Positions 1 through 10,003 of a stretch of DNA of 64,000 bases are shown here, in pieces. The notes below the pieces were generated by a model that was given only the letters and a program-made list of their open reading frames with translations, did not search any database and had not been told where the DNA came from. A program made the position numbers and the translations under genes. Location: the NCBI GenBank assembly GCA_029245795.1, contig JAQWOP010000015.1, forward strand, positions 27,740-91,739. The letters run 5' to 3'. This DNA comes from Hyphomicrobiales bacterium. GTDB lineage: Bacteria > Pseudomonadota > Alphaproteobacteria > Rhizobiales > TMED25. Position 1 is the first letter of the stretch; the number at the start of each line of letters is the position of its first letter.

Positions 1-520
1 AGTTTATAATATTTGGAATATACTCTAGAGCATTATAACCTGCTACAAATTTTAAATTCTTGAATTCGCTAGGATCTAATCCTTTGATTATTTGACCGTC
101 TTGATCTACTAAATATTTATTTCCATCATAAAACCAAATTGCTATAGGTTCATACTCATTAATATTTATCTCTAATGTTGATGGGTATAATTTCTTTATT
201 TTAGTATCTTTAATCCATCTAAGTTGACTAATTCTTTTACTAGCTTCTTGTAGATTAAAATTAATTAAAAGTGTGTCATTATTTAAATCTAATGCCCTAA
301 TTATATCAACACCTTTAGAATTATTAGTTCCCTCAATTTTAATTTTCTGTATATTAAGATCCAATTTACTTAAAAATTTAGAAGAGCTGGATAATAATTG
401 GGATGAATTTTTTTGTATCTGATAAATTGAAAATATACATATTGCAATAAATATCGTTAAAAAAACTATTTTTTTTGATTGTTTCTTTAAATTTCTTTTT
501 AGAATATTTTCTTTTATCAT
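1..520 (-). CDS. ftsQ: Cell-division protein FtsQ (partial, C-terminus beyond window)
   Basis: About 173 codons are visible from an ATG at 520; the reading frame stays open to the window edge. The product has a short basic cytoplasmic N-terminus, one membrane segment near residues 18-35 and then a periplasmic POTRA-like domain (IQKIKIEGTNNSKGVDII) followed by the FtsQ beta domain (YPSTLEINI, EYEPIAIW, YLVDQDGQII). FtsQ links early and late divisome proteins together with FtsL and FtsB in the inner membrane. It begins 10 nt after the ddl stop, the standard dcw order (ddl-ftsQ-ftsA-ftsZ), so ftsA and ftsZ probably follow outside the window. The identity rests on topology, POTRA-like pattern and position. 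Confidence 0.85.
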   Translation of the reverse strand, partial: MIKENILKRNLKKQSKKIVFLTIFIAICIFSIYQIQKNSSQLLSSSSKFLSKLDLNIQKIKIEGTNNSKGVDIIRALDLNNDTLLINFNLQEASKRISQLRWIKDTKIKKLYPSTLEININEYEPIAIWFYDGNKYLVDQDGQIIKGLDPSEFKNLKFVAGYNALEYIPNIIN

Positions 521-530
521 TTTGCTTTAA

Positions 531-1451
531 TTACCTATCCAAAGATGCATCATTGATTATCCATTCAACAAGCTCACTAAATGCAATACCTGAATGAGAT
601 GCTAAATCTGGAAGTAATGAATTTCTTGTCATTCCTGGCTGGGTATTAATCTCTAGGCAAACTAATTTCTCTTCACTAGTTTTACTTGAATATCTAAAAT
701 CAACTCTACTTACACCCTTACAATTTAGACTCACATGAGCTCTTAATGCATATTCTTTCATCTTTTCGTAAATATTTGGTTTAAGATTTCCAGGAATACA
801 ATGTTTAGTTAATTTTGATTTATATTTTGCATTATAATCAAATATTATATTATTAGTTTTTATTTCAGCAATTTCGGTAGTTTTCTGTCCTATTACTCCA
901 CAAGTAAAATCCGTACCTTCAATAAATTCTTCAGCAAAAAAATTCTTTAAATCAATCTGATTTTTTTTTATATAACTTAGAGCTTCACTATGATTATTTA
1001 TTACTTTAACTCCAATACTTGATCCACCATTGATTGGCTTAATGATTATTGGAAAATCAACTTTAAGGTTATCAAGATCATGAAGATCAAAGGATTTAGC
1101 AATTGGGATACCATGCCTAGAAAATATTTCTTTTGAAGCAATCTTATTCATTGCTTTAGCAGAAGCGATAACGCCAGAATGAGTATAATTAATTTTTAGA
1201 TATTCTAAAATAGATTGTATATGTCCATCTTCTCCCCAGGAGCCATGCAAAGAATTAAATACAATATCAGGATTTATTTCTAATAAATCATTAATGATAT
1301 CATATCCAGGATCAAGAGTGCTTACATTATAACCAAGAGACTCTAGTGCCATCGAACACTCTTTACCACTTCTTATACTAACTTCTCTCTCCGCAGAAAA
1401 ACCACCCATTAATACTAAAATTCTATCTTTTTGTGAGGTTCTTGTACTCAT
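531..1451 (-). CDS. ddl: D-alanine--D-alanine ligase
   Basis: Cytoplasmic ATP-grasp ligase that joins two D-alanines for the peptidoglycan stem peptide. The start is set at 1451 (306 residues), not at the in-frame codon at 1493, because a GGAGG lies 7 nt upstream of this ATG and the start then overlaps the murB stop as ATGA. Visible motifs are GGFSAEREVS near residues 16-25, GEDGHIQ near 73-79, the ATP-grasp lysine and loop in KPINGGSSIGV near 138-148, EEFIEGTDFT near 174-183 and the metal-binding EINTQPGMT near 267-275. Length is normal for the family. It is the penultimate visible gene of the dcw run. Confidence 0.95.
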   Translation of the reverse strand: MSTRTSQKDRILVLMGGFSAEREVSIRSGKECSMALESLGYNVSTLDPGYDIINDLLEINPDIVFNSLHGSWGEDGHIQSILEYLKINYTHSGVIASAKAMNKIASKEIFSRHGIPIAKSFDLHDLDNLKVDFPIIIKPINGGSSIGVKVINNHSEALSYIKKNQIDLKNFFAEEFIEGTDFTCGVIGQKTTEIAEIKTNNIIFDYNAKYKSKLTKHCIPGNLKPNIYEKMKEYALRAHVSLNCKGVSRVDFRYSSKTSEEKLVCLEINTQPGMTRNSLLPDLASHSGIAFSELVEWIINDASLDR

Positions 1452-2383
1452 ATTAATACCTCCGGTCCATCGCCTATTATTTTTATCTCCCATTCAAGTT
1501 TAATTCCTGTTCTTTTTTCAACATAAGTAATAATAGTCTCTCCAAGTAATTCTATATCGTATGCAGTTGCATTACCTTTATTTATAATAAAATTATAATG
1601 TCTCTGAGAAATCATAGCTCCACCAACTGACAAATTATTACATTCGGCATCACGAATAAGTTCCCATGCTTTTTTATTCTGTGTATTTTTAAAGGTTGAC
1701 CCGCCTGTTCTTTCTCTTATTGGTTGCGTGTTATTTCTATAGTTCTTAAATTGCTCTATTTCTTGTTTTATATCATCTTTTCTTGCTAATGATCCTTCTA
1801 ATGTTGCTGACAAGCATATCATTTCATCTGTTATATCTGTTTTACGATATCCATAATTAATGTCGGATATTGATTTAGTATACGTATTACCTGAAGTATC
1901 AATAAATTTTGCGTTTAATATAATATCCATTATCTCTGATTTATAAGCCCCAGCATTCATCTTTATTGAACCACCAAGTGTACCAGGTATTGTACTTAAA
2001 AATGAAAAACCCTTTAGATTATTCTTTAAAGCAAAATTAGATATTTTTTTATTTGGTACAGAAGCGCCACAATTTATCTTTTCACTTTGAATATAATCTA
2101 TGTGGTTAAATGCTTTCCCAAGTATTATTACAACTCCTGGTATACCATGATCTCTTATCAATAAATTCGATGCACCACCGATCACAGTTATGGGTATACC
2201 TTCTGGTTTATTGAATAGAAAATATCTCAAATCTTGCTCGTCTTTAGGAATAAACAATATCTCAGCGTAACCTCCAACACGAAACCAAGAAATTGGCCTC
2301 AAAGAATAATTACTATATAATTCTCCTCTTACAAGATTATTAAGATTATCCTTTAATCTATCTGCCTCTGCCCAAAATTTCAC
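1448..2383 (-). CDS. murB: UDP-N-acetylenolpyruvoylglucosamine reductase
   Basis: FAD- and NADPH-dependent enzyme that reduces UDP-GlcNAc-enolpyruvate to UDP-MurNAc in the cytoplasm. The FAD-binding half shows FRVGGYAE near 34-41, GGASNLLIRD near 69-78 and IPGTLGGSIKMNAGAY near 132-147. The catalytic serine is in RTGGSTFKN (Ser229) and the C-terminal catalytic glutamate in LEWEIK (about 297-299). At 311 residues it is the short MurB class. Its stop overlaps the ddl start by 4 nt, so the two are probably translationally coupled; murC lies 15 nt upstream. Confidence 0.96.
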   Translation of the reverse strand: MKFWAEADRLKDNLNNLVRGELYSNYSLRPISWFRVGGYAEILFIPKDEQDLRYFLFNKPEGIPITVIGGASNLLIRDHGIPGVVIILGKAFNHIDYIQSEKINCGASVPNKKISNFALKNNLKGFSFLSTIPGTLGGSIKMNAGAYKSEIMDIILNAKFIDTSGNTYTKSISDINYGYRKTDITDEMICLSATLEGSLARKDDIKQEIEQFKNYRNNTQPIRERTGGSTFKNTQNKKAWELIRDAECNNLSVGGAMISQRHYNFIINKGNATAYDIELLGETIITYVEKRTGIKLEWEIKIIGDGPEVLI

Positions 2384-2398
2384 AATTATGTATTTCCT

Positions 2399-3793
2399 TT
2401 ATAAATTCTGACAAATTTTACTTGAAATAATATTTATATCCCCTGCACCTATAAATAGGACTAAATCCCCTGGTTTAGCAAAATCTCTAATAAACTTTAT
2501 AAGTTCCTCAGGTCGTTCAATAAATTGAGGCTCTACTTTGGATTCTGAGTTGATATCCGTTATAAATTTATTGTAGTCCATCTCGCTATTTTCTCGCTCC
2601 CCTGCACTATAAATAGGGAGTAGTATTAAGGCATCAGTATCTATAAATGCTGAACAAAATTCTTTATATAAACTCATTACCCTAGAGTGCCTATGTGGCT
2701 GGAAAATTGATATTACTCTACCTGACGATAGTTTTTTTGCTGATGATAATAATTGATTTATTTCAGTCGGATGATGGGCATAATCGTCATAGTAGGCAAC
2801 TCCATTCTTTTGAAGAATCTCAGAAAAACGCCTATAAACTCCAGTATAACTATATAAAGAAGATTGAATCATTTCATGTGAAATATTTCTTAATATTCCA
2901 ACAATTGCTGCAGCTGTTGCATTATAAATATTGTATATACCTGGCCTATTTATATTTAATTTTATATAAAATCTTTTGTGATCTATTTTACCCTCTATTG
3001 TGAATTGATAGACACCTGATTTATTAAATATATTTTTAATTTGAACTGTTGAGCTCGCAGATTGACCATAAGATATAGGATTTCCTGATGAAAAATTCTT
3101 TGAGACCTTATTAGTTATACGATCATCTTTACAGAAAATTATATAACCATCTTTTTGGATATTATTTGCATATTCAACGAAGGAATCTTCTAAATTACCA
3201 ATAGATCCATAATTCTCAATATGATCATAATCAATATTTGTAATCACTGATATCTTTGAAGGCAGTTTTATAAATGTTTTATCAGACTCATCTGCTTCGA
3301 CTACCATCCATTCATTAGTACCAATTTGTATATTAGATTGAAAAGAACTATCAATACCTCCGATTATTGACGTAGGTTTATCCTTTCCTTGTGATAGAAT
3401 CCAAGAAATCATTGATGCTGTTGTAGTCTTTCCATGAGTTCCCGAAATACAAATGCAACTCTTTTTTTTCATTAATTGCGCAAGCATATCAGCTCGAGAA
3501 ATTACAGTAATATTTGCTTTTTTTGCTGCTATAAACTCTGGGTTTTCAACACTTATTGCTGAAGAAAAAACTACTAAATGAATATTCTTTTGAATATTAC
3601 CAGAATTATGCCCTATGAATATCTTGATATTATTTTCTTGAAGTGATCTCGTCATATCATTTTCTACTATATCACTTCCCTGAACTGAGTATCCCATAGA
3701 TTTACATAATTTTGCCATTGCAGATAATCCAATCCCACCGATGCCTATAAAGTGAATTGATTGGTCTTTTGATAATTTGTTTATATTGAACAT
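2399..3793 (-). CDS. murC: UDP-N-acetylmuramate--L-alanine ligase
   Basis: Adds L-Ala to UDP-MurNAc using ATP, the first amino-acid step of the stem peptide. The N-terminal Rossmann-like domain has FIGIGGIGLSAMAK near 15-28, the Mur ligase P-loop is SGTHGKTTTAS near 117-127, the carbamylated-lysine/metal region shows VEADESD near 165-171, and the C-terminal domain carries DDYAHHPTEI near 336-345, typical of MurC. Length (464) is normal. It sits between murG (4-nt gap) and murB (15-nt gap) in the dcw operon, all on the minus strand. Confidence 0.96.
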   Translation of the reverse strand: MFNINKLSKDQSIHFIGIGGIGLSAMAKLCKSMGYSVQGSDIVENDMTRSLQENNIKIFIGHNSGNIQKNIHLVVFSSAISVENPEFIAAKKANITVISRADMLAQLMKKKSCICISGTHGKTTTASMISWILSQGKDKPTSIIGGIDSSFQSNIQIGTNEWMVVEADESDKTFIKLPSKISVITNIDYDHIENYGSIGNLEDSFVEYANNIQKDGYIIFCKDDRITNKVSKNFSSGNPISYGQSASSTVQIKNIFNKSGVYQFTIEGKIDHKRFYIKLNINRPGIYNIYNATAAAIVGILRNISHEMIQSSLYSYTGVYRRFSEILQKNGVAYYDDYAHHPTEINQLLSSAKKLSSGRVISIFQPHRHSRVMSLYKEFCSAFIDTDALILLPIYSAGERENSEMDYNKFITDINSESKVEPQFIERPEELIKFIRDFAKPGDLVLFIGAGDINIISSKICQNL

Positions 3794-3797
3794 AACT

Positions 3798-4901
3798 CTA
3801 TAAATAATTTTTTTCTAAGATTTCAATAAATTTTTTATTTTCTATATCAATATTACTTTCATATGCCTGCTTAGCCATATGAACGATTTGTGATTTATCA
3901 TTAAATAAAATCTCTAATTTTTTTGCTAAAAAAACTGGGTCAACGATATTCTCTTCATACAAAATACATGCATCTTTATCACTCAAAAAAGAAGCATTAT
4001 GATATTGATCATTATCAATAGATCCTGATAATGGAATCAAAATTGAGGCTCTTCCAATTGTACATATCTCAATTACCATATTTGCCCCTGCTCTTGAGAT
4101 TATTAGATCAGCCTGACTAATATAGCGTCCCATATCTTCAAAGAAATCCTTAATCTCATGCCGAATATTTAAACTTGAATATATACTTTCTAATTTTTTA
4201 CTATCACCGATATTACAATTTTGGAATACCTTGATTTCATTTCTTATAAAACTTGGAAGATTAGATATAGCCTTTGGGATAATATCTGTGAATGTTCTAG
4301 ATCCCTGACTTCCTCCAATAATTAAAATATTAAAACCCTTCTCTATTTTATATAAAAAATCTTTTTCTCTATATTTTGTTATTCCTTCTCTTAATGGCAA
4401 ACCAACATAAATTATTTTATGATGATGCTTTAATTTAATTCTTTTTGTATCCTGAAATGATAAGGTAATTTTTTGAGCAAAGTTAGACAATAATCTATTT
4501 GCTCTACCCATAATAGCATTTTGCTCGTGAATAATTATAGGAATTCTTAGGATATATGCAGCTATGCATGAAGGAATGCTCGTATAACCACCAAAAGCAA
4601 TTATAACTGATGGAGATATTCTTCTCATTATTAAAAATGACTCAATAAATCCTAGAAGAATAAAAAAAGGAAATAGACACTTTTCTTTAATAGATTTTCT
4701 AAATGGCGAAGAAGAATTTATTTGATATAGAGTTTTTGATTGCACTTGATCAAAATATTTTTTTCCTCTCTTGTCAGTGAAAAAGTATGTCTCATTCTTA
4801 GGATTTTTTAACAACTGTTCACTTAGTGAAATTGCTGGGTGAATATGACCACCTGTACCACCGGCGACTAAGATTAATTTTTTTTTAGGAAATTTTGCCA
4901 T
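3798..4901 (-). CDS. murG: Undecaprenyl-PP-MurNAc-pentapeptide GlcNAc transferase
   Basis: GT28 glycosyltransferase that converts lipid I to lipid II at the inner face of the cytoplasmic membrane. Motifs are the N-terminal glycine-rich loop LVAGGTGGHIHPA near 11-23, the acceptor-side FGGYTSIPS and HEQNAIMGRANR, the C-terminal GGSQGSR and the UDP-GlcNAc site SRAGANMVIEICTIGRAS with PLSGSIDNDQYHNA. Length (367) is close to E. coli MurG. It is packed 6 nt after ftsW and 4 nt before murC. Confidence 0.96.
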   Translation of the reverse strand: MAKFPKKKLILVAGGTGGHIHPAISLSEQLLKNPKNETYFFTDKRGKKYFDQVQSKTLYQINSSSPFRKSIKEKCLFPFFILLGFIESFLIMRRISPSVIIAFGGYTSIPSCIAAYILRIPIIIHEQNAIMGRANRLLSNFAQKITLSFQDTKRIKLKHHHKIIYVGLPLREGITKYREKDFLYKIEKGFNILIIGGSQGSRTFTDIIPKAISNLPSFIRNEIKVFQNCNIGDSKKLESIYSSLNIRHEIKDFFEDMGRYISQADLIISRAGANMVIEICTIGRASILIPLSGSIDNDQYHNASFLSDKDACILYEENIVDPVFLAKKLEILFNDKSQIVHMAKQAYESNIDIENKKFIEILEKNYL

Positions 4902-4907
4902 TTGTAA

Positions 4908-6056
4908 TTAATTTTGGAAATTTAATTTTCTAGATGAATAAATAAAGTTGGTCGTTTTTTGTCTTGTGAAAGCTAGAATAAGACCAAAAGTCATTGCAAT
5001 AGATAAAGCTGAAGAGCCACCATAAGAAATAAATGGAAGTGTCATTCCTTTTGTTGGAACAATACCTAAATTCACAGCAATATTTATACCTACTTGAATA
5101 CATATAAGAGACGTTAAACCGATTGTAGCGATCTTTGCAAAAAGATCTTCTTGTAATAATGCTCTACTCAATCCTCTAAAAACAATAAATGCAAACAAGG
5201 AAATTATTATAAAGCAACTTATCAAACCAAACTCTTCTGCAGCCACGGCAAATATGAAATCTGTGTGAGCATCAGGAAGTATATTTTTAATGACACCTTC
5301 TCCAGGCCCGACTCCAAACCAACCTCCTTGAAATATTGCATTATAAGCGGTATCTATTTGATATGTATCACCAAGTGATGGGTTAAAAAATGTGTTTAAT
5401 CTTTGATAAAAATGATCAACATAAAGATATGATAATCCAATTCCAATAAGAGAAAGTAGAAAAATTATAAATCCAATTATCAGAGGCATACCCGAGATAA
5501 AATAAATAATTGAAGCTGTCAAAGTTATAAGTATCGTTTGTCCTATGTCTGGTTGAAGAATTAGGCCTAAAGCAAACAAAGAGTATAAGAAAAATGATAT
5601 CATCTTTGAAGGGACAGTTTTAAATATAGACTCCGACAGAAGCCAAGAAATTAATACTATGAATGTTGGTTTTGCAAATTCAGATGGCTGAACAGAAATA
5701 ATTCCTAAATCTAACCATCTTGTCGCTCCTTTGATTGGAGTACCAAAAATATTTAAAAAAAATATTGCAATAAGGGAAGTGATAAAAATAGCAAGACACA
5801 GCCTTCTTAAATTTTTTAAATTCAGGAAGGAAAAAGAAATCATTACAACTACACCCATCAAAATAAATAAAAATTGTCTTTTCACAAAATAATACTGATT
5901 TAATGATAGTTTTTCAGCAATTGGTGGGCTCGCCGCTAAGTTCAGAACAATACCAAATATTATCAATAGAGCTATAGCCCCAAGTTGGACTTTATCAATT
6001 GTCCACCACCAATCCGAAATGTAAGATTTAGTCGATCTATTAATCTTCATATTCAT
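4908..6056 (-). CDS. ftsW: SEDS peptidoglycan polymerase FtsW
   Basis: Polytopic membrane protein of the SEDS family (shape, elongation, division, sporulation), the septal glycan polymerase that works with FtsI. About ten hydrophobic segments can be seen; family signatures include GATRWLDLGIISVQPSEFAK, the large periplasmic loop ending GVGPGEGVIKNILPDAHTDF, and MTLPFISYGGSS. The start at 6056 overlaps the end of murD by 17 nt; a second ATG two codons downstream is an alternative. Context inside the dcw run between murD and murG favours FtsW over RodA. Confidence 0.95.
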   Translation of the reverse strand: MNMKINRSTKSYISDWWWTIDKVQLGAIALLIIFGIVLNLAASPPIAEKLSLNQYYFVKRQFLFILMGVVVMISFSFLNLKNLRRLCLAIFITSLIAIFFLNIFGTPIKGATRWLDLGIISVQPSEFAKPTFIVLISWLLSESIFKTVPSKMISFFLYSLFALGLILQPDIGQTILITLTASIIYFISGMPLIIGFIIFLLSLIGIGLSYLYVDHFYQRLNTFFNPSLGDTYQIDTAYNAIFQGGWFGVGPGEGVIKNILPDAHTDFIFAVAAEEFGLISCFIIISLFAFIVFRGLSRALLQEDLFAKIATIGLTSLICIQVGINIAVNLGIVPTKGMTLPFISYGGSSALSIAMTFGLILAFTRQKTTNFIYSSRKLNFQN

Positions 6057-7449
6057 TGCTCTTCATATTATTTATCAAATTACAAAATTTATTCCCTCTT
6101 TCTTCAAAATTCCTATATTGGTCAAAAGAAGCGCAAGCTGGAGAAAGTAAAACTGTAGCTTTAGATGATATCGCCCTTGCATCCCTTATTGCTCTAATGA
6201 ATGCAATATCTAATGTATGGCAGATTTCATTTTCAATCCCACAACTAATCAAAAAATCACTAAAAGATTCAGCTGCATGTCCAATTAAGTAAGCCTTTTT
6301 AATGTTATAAAATGAGTCCTTTATTTCACTTATTCCTCCATATTTTTTTATTCCTCCCAATATCCAAAATATGTTTTTATATGATTGAATGGCCAACCTC
6401 GACGCAAATGCATTGGTTGCCTTACTGTCATTTATAAAATCAATCTTATTATATGTAAGAACATGTTCAGCTCTATGCTTAAGATTTTTAAAAGTTTTAA
6501 AATAAGATACATAGTTTTGATATCTAAAATCTAAAGCTTCCATACACGCAACTGCTGCAGCTATATTTTCTATATTTGTGGTATTATTTAAAAATCCTTC
6601 ATATTCTAATAAATATTTATACTTCTCTTTATTTTTTTCAAAATAAATTGTTTTTTCACCATCATAGTTTTCATTCTCTTTTAGTGAATCCTTACAACTT
6701 GGATTATCTATAAAAATTGTTTTTGCTTGTATTTCTTTGAGGCCAATTGTTTCTGAAATTACACCTCCATCTAATCCAAAGATTGCATAATCATCCTTTC
6801 CTTGCCCACTAAAAAGATCGAATTTTATATTAATATAATTCTTAAAAGAACCATGCCTATCTAGATGATCTGGACTTATATTTAGTAGAATAGCTATATT
6901 TGGTTCAATATTTTGACATAGTTCAATTTGATAGGATGATATTTCAATTATAAAAATTGTATCTTCATTAGATATATCAAATTCAAGAACACTTCTAGAA
7001 CCTATGTTTCCTCCGACTTGGACATCATTTCTAAGTTTTTTCAATAGATGATAGATTAACATTACAGTTGTAGATTTACCATTAGTCCCTGTAACCATTA
7101 TAACTTTATTACTAAGATTTCTTTCCTTCAATTCATCCATAAATAGCTGTATGTCACCAAGTATTGGTATTTTATAATTTTTTGCAAGATTCACTATTCT
7201 ATGTGGTGATAGATTATTGAAATTAATCCCAGGACTTAATATTATAGCATCGTAATCAATGATATTTATTTCATCTGGATCAGTGATTATATTATTTGTA
7301 TCTGAATAGGTTTTTCTAATATTTTGATTATCATCCCAAGCATATACTTCAGCTCCACCTTTGATGAGAGAATTAACAGTGCTTCTTCCGGATAGTCCTA
7401 AACCTAAAACAAAAATTTTCTGATTTTTTCTGTGTGTTAATGAAATCAT
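6040..7449 (-). CDS. murD: UDP-N-acetylmuramoyl-L-alanine--D-glutamate ligase
   Basis: Cytoplasmic Mur ligase that adds D-Glu to UDP-MurNAc-L-Ala. The N-terminal nucleotide-binding domain has FVLGLGLSGRSTVNSL near 13-28, the central ATPase domain VTGTNGKSTTVMLIYHLL and GGNIG, followed by EISSYQIE and NISPDHLDRH, and the C-terminal domain FINDSKATNAFAS and LSPACASFDQYRNFEERG, both typical of MurD. Length (469) is slightly above average. It lies 16 nt after mraY and overlaps ftsW. Confidence 0.96.
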   Translation of the reverse strand: MISLTHRKNQKIFVLGLGLSGRSTVNSLIKGGAEVYAWDDNQNIRKTYSDTNNIITDPDEINIIDYDAIILSPGINFNNLSPHRIVNLAKNYKIPILGDIQLFMDELKERNLSNKVIMVTGTNGKSTTVMLIYHLLKKLRNDVQVGGNIGSRSVLEFDISNEDTIFIIEISSYQIELCQNIEPNIAILLNISPDHLDRHGSFKNYINIKFDLFSGQGKDDYAIFGLDGGVISETIGLKEIQAKTIFIDNPSCKDSLKENENYDGEKTIYFEKNKEKYKYLLEYEGFLNNTTNIENIAAAVACMEALDFRYQNYVSYFKTFKNLKHRAEHVLTYNKIDFINDSKATNAFASRLAIQSYKNIFWILGGIKKYGGISEIKDSFYNIKKAYLIGHAAESFSDFLISCGIENEICHTLDIAFIRAIRDARAISSKATVLLSPACASFDQYRNFEERGNKFCNLINNMKSNEYED

Positions 7450-7465
7450 CTTATTTCCAAATTAA

Positions 7466-8551
7466 TTATCTTAGTTTTAGTGTTAAGAGTCCTATCATTG
7501 CTAGTATAAGAGAAATAATCCAAAATCTTATAACAATAGTAGGTTCACTCCATCCTTTCTGTTCAAAATGATGATGTAGTGGTGCCATTTTAAATATTCT
7601 TTTCCCGGTATACCTATAACTTATAACTTGTACAATTACCGAAGTTGCTTCTAATACAAATAAGCCTCCAATTATCATGAGAACGAATTCATGTTTTGTT
7701 ATAACTGCAATAATACCAATTGTAGAACCAAGAGATAAAGATCCCGTATCACCCATAAAGATCATTGCTGGAGGTGCGTTATACCACAAAAAACCCAATC
7801 CAGCGCCAATAATTGCGCCACATATAATAGCTAATTCACCAGATCCTGACATATATTGAATATTTAAATATTCTGCAAAAAGTATATTACCTGTAAGGTA
7901 AGCAATTAAACCAAAGCTACCAACTGCAATCATTACAGGCATAATAGCAAGTCCATCAAGCCCATCAGTCAAATTGACAGAATTGCTGGAACCTATGACA
8001 ACTAAAGATGCAAAAATTATAAAAAATATTCCTAGATTTATTGAAAAATCTTTTAAGAACGGTATATATATAATTGGCTGAAAATCATCAGTAAATATTA
8101 GTAAATATAAAATAGCTAAAAGAGCTATAATTGATTGCAGAATGAATTTAGAAAGACTCTTCATTCCATTTGATGATGATCTGGTAACTTTTAAATAATC
8201 ATCATAAAAACCTATTAAACCAAAACTAACTGTAACAAAACCGACTATCCATATATATTTATTGTTAAGATCAACCCAAAGTATAGATGATATTAAAACA
8301 CCTAATAGAATTATCACACCCCCCATTGTTGGAGTGCCAGACTTTTCAATGATATGCCTTTTAGGACCATCTTGACGTATCGGTTGCCCATTTTTTTGTT
8401 GGCTTTTGAGATATCTTATAATTGATGGACTAAAAATAAAAACAATTATCCCAGAAGTAAAAGTCGCAGCGACAGTCCTGGTGGTAATGTAAGCAAATGC
8501 ATTTAATAATGGGAATGCAGCAACTAACTCATTGATAAGTAAAATCAACAT
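7466..8551 (-). CDS. mraY: Phospho-MurNAc-pentapeptide translocase
   Basis: Polytopic inner-membrane transferase that makes lipid I from UDP-MurNAc-pentapeptide and undecaprenyl phosphate. Signature loops are KSGTPTMGG, the aspartate pair in GFYDDYLKV, NLTDGLDGLA, MGDTGSLSLG and the histidine cluster PLHHHFEQKGW, which together define MraY. About ten hydrophobic segments are present and the 361-residue length is typical. It lies between murF (27-nt gap) and murD (16-nt gap). Confidence 0.97.
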   Translation of the reverse strand: MLILLINELVAAFPLLNAFAYITTRTVAATFTSGIIVFIFSPSIIRYLKSQQKNGQPIRQDGPKRHIIEKSGTPTMGGVIILLGVLISSILWVDLNNKYIWIVGFVTVSFGLIGFYDDYLKVTRSSSNGMKSLSKFILQSIIALLAILYLLIFTDDFQPIIYIPFLKDFSINLGIFFIIFASLVVIGSSNSVNLTDGLDGLAIMPVMIAVGSFGLIAYLTGNILFAEYLNIQYMSGSGELAIICGAIIGAGLGFLWYNAPPAMIFMGDTGSLSLGSTIGIIAVITKHEFVLMIIGGLFVLEATSVIVQVISYRYTGKRIFKMAPLHHHFEQKGWSEPTIVIRFWIISLILAMIGLLTLKLR

Positions 8552-8578
8552 ATAAATTTCATCCTCACGAAAATTAAA

Positions 8579-10003
8579 TTATAAATGTAAATAATTAATA
8601 AAGTCCTGAACAAGTTTATTTAATCTGATTTGATTTCCACCTTTGAGAAAAATTAAATCTCCTCTATTAATATCAAAGTGTTGTTTTATTTGGATATCAT
8701 CTACGGATTTAAAGGAATAAACTTGCTTATCTTTGTCTATCCTTTCAAAATATGATGGTAAAATATCTCCACAAAAATAAACTTTATCAATATTTGAACT
8801 ATTTATAAGCTGAATTAGTTTGGAGTGATACTTATCTTTGAATACACCCAATTCTAGCATATCACCAATAATTGCTATTTTTCTTGATATAAGGTTATTA
8901 TTATATTCACTTACTGATTTTATAGCTTTATACATTGAATCTGGGCTAGCGTTATAAGTATCATTAATTAATTTCACAATACCCCCATTAAATTCAAAAT
9001 TCTTCTCCTGCCACCTCCCATCTGGACCATCCAGTTCTTCTAATCTTCCTAAGACATCATTTAGGTCAAGATTTAATAAATTAGCAACAGCTAAAACAGG
9101 CATATAATTATCAAATATACTTGGATTTCCTTTGGTTGATATAGTCTTATAAGACTTTCCATTTACTTGAAAATTTAGAATGAAATTATTTTTATCTTTT
9201 ATTATTGGTAGCATCTCAATGTCAGATTTATTTGATTTTCCAAATGTTATAAATTTAATTTCACTCTTATTAAATCTGTCTTTAATGAGATTAAAGTATT
9301 TGCTGTCATGTGGCAGTATAGCAGTAGAGTCTTTGGACATACCTTTCATAATATTTGATTTCTCGATTGCTATTGTCTTCATGCTACCCAAGTTACCAAT
9401 ATGTGCTTCTCCAATATTTGTAATTATTGAAACATCTGGGATAACAAGTTCAGACAATGGTTCTATTTCATTGACTCTATTCATACCTACTTCAAATAAA
9501 GCATACTTAGCTTTATTATTTATTTTTGCCAGAGATATTGGTACACCCCATTTATTATTAAAAGACTCTGGTGAAGAATATGTATTTTCATATTTAGATA
9601 AAATATTTGCTAAGTAGCTTTTTGTAGTCGTTTTCCCAACACTACCTGTTATAGCTATTCTTAGTGCTTTAGATCTAACGCGAATATATTTTGCAATTTT
9701 ACATAATGCATCATATGTATCTTCTACATATATTAATGGGGAATCAGATCTCTTGAACAATTCAATATTTGATATGATAGCTGCAGAAGCACCTTCTTTA
9801 AATGCTTGGTCAATATAAATATGTCCATCTGAATAGTTGCCTTTTATAGCTAAGAATAAATCCCCTTGTTGTAAATTCCTAGTATCAAGTGATAGTACAC
9901 ATTTATTTTCTTTTATTGCAGAATTTACAGTTCCATCGATTATTCTAATGAAATTTGAAATATTAAAATCTAATTTAATTCTATAATTATCTTTCATTAT
10001 CAC
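8579..10003 (-). CDS. murF: UDP-MurNAc-tripeptide--D-Ala-D-Ala ligase
   Basis: Adds the D-Ala-D-Ala dipeptide (made by Ddl) to UDP-MurNAc-tripeptide. Motifs include the N-terminal DTRNLQQGDLFLAIKG, the P-loop ITGSVGKTTTKSYLANIL near 116-133, FEVGMNRVNEI, TNIGEAHI and the C-terminal NDTYNASPDSMYKAI. The start used here is a GTG at 10003 directly touching the murE stop; an ATG two codons downstream (9997) is an equally good start. Length is normal for MurF. Confidence 0.95.
   Translation of the reverse strand: MIMKDNYRIKLDFNISNFIRIIDGTVNSAIKENKCVLSLDTRNLQQGDLFLAIKGNYSDGHIYIDQAFKEGASAAIISNIELFKRSDSPLIYVEDTYDALCKIAKYIRVRSKALRIAITGSVGKTTTKSYLANILSKYENTYSSPESFNNKWGVPISLAKINNKAKYALFEVGMNRVNEIEPLSELVIPDVSIITNIGEAHIGNLGSMKTIAIEKSNIMKGMSKDSTAILPHDSKYFNLIKDRFNKSEIKFITFGKSNKSDIEMLPIIKDKNNFILNFQVNGKSYKTISTKGNPSIFDNYMPVLAVANLLNLDLNDVLGRLEELDGPDGRWQEKNFEFNGGIVKLINDTYNASPDSMYKAIKSVSEYNNNLISRKIAIIGDMLELGVFKDKYHSKLIQLINSSNIDKVYFCGDILPSYFERIDKDKQVYSFKSVDDIQIKQHFDINRGDLIFLKGGNQIRLNKLVQDFINYLHL

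Noticed and set aside
1449..1493. Longer ddl start (extra 14 residues)
   Set aside because: It would extend deep into murB, while the internal ATG has a GGAGG site at proper spacing and an ATGA overlap.
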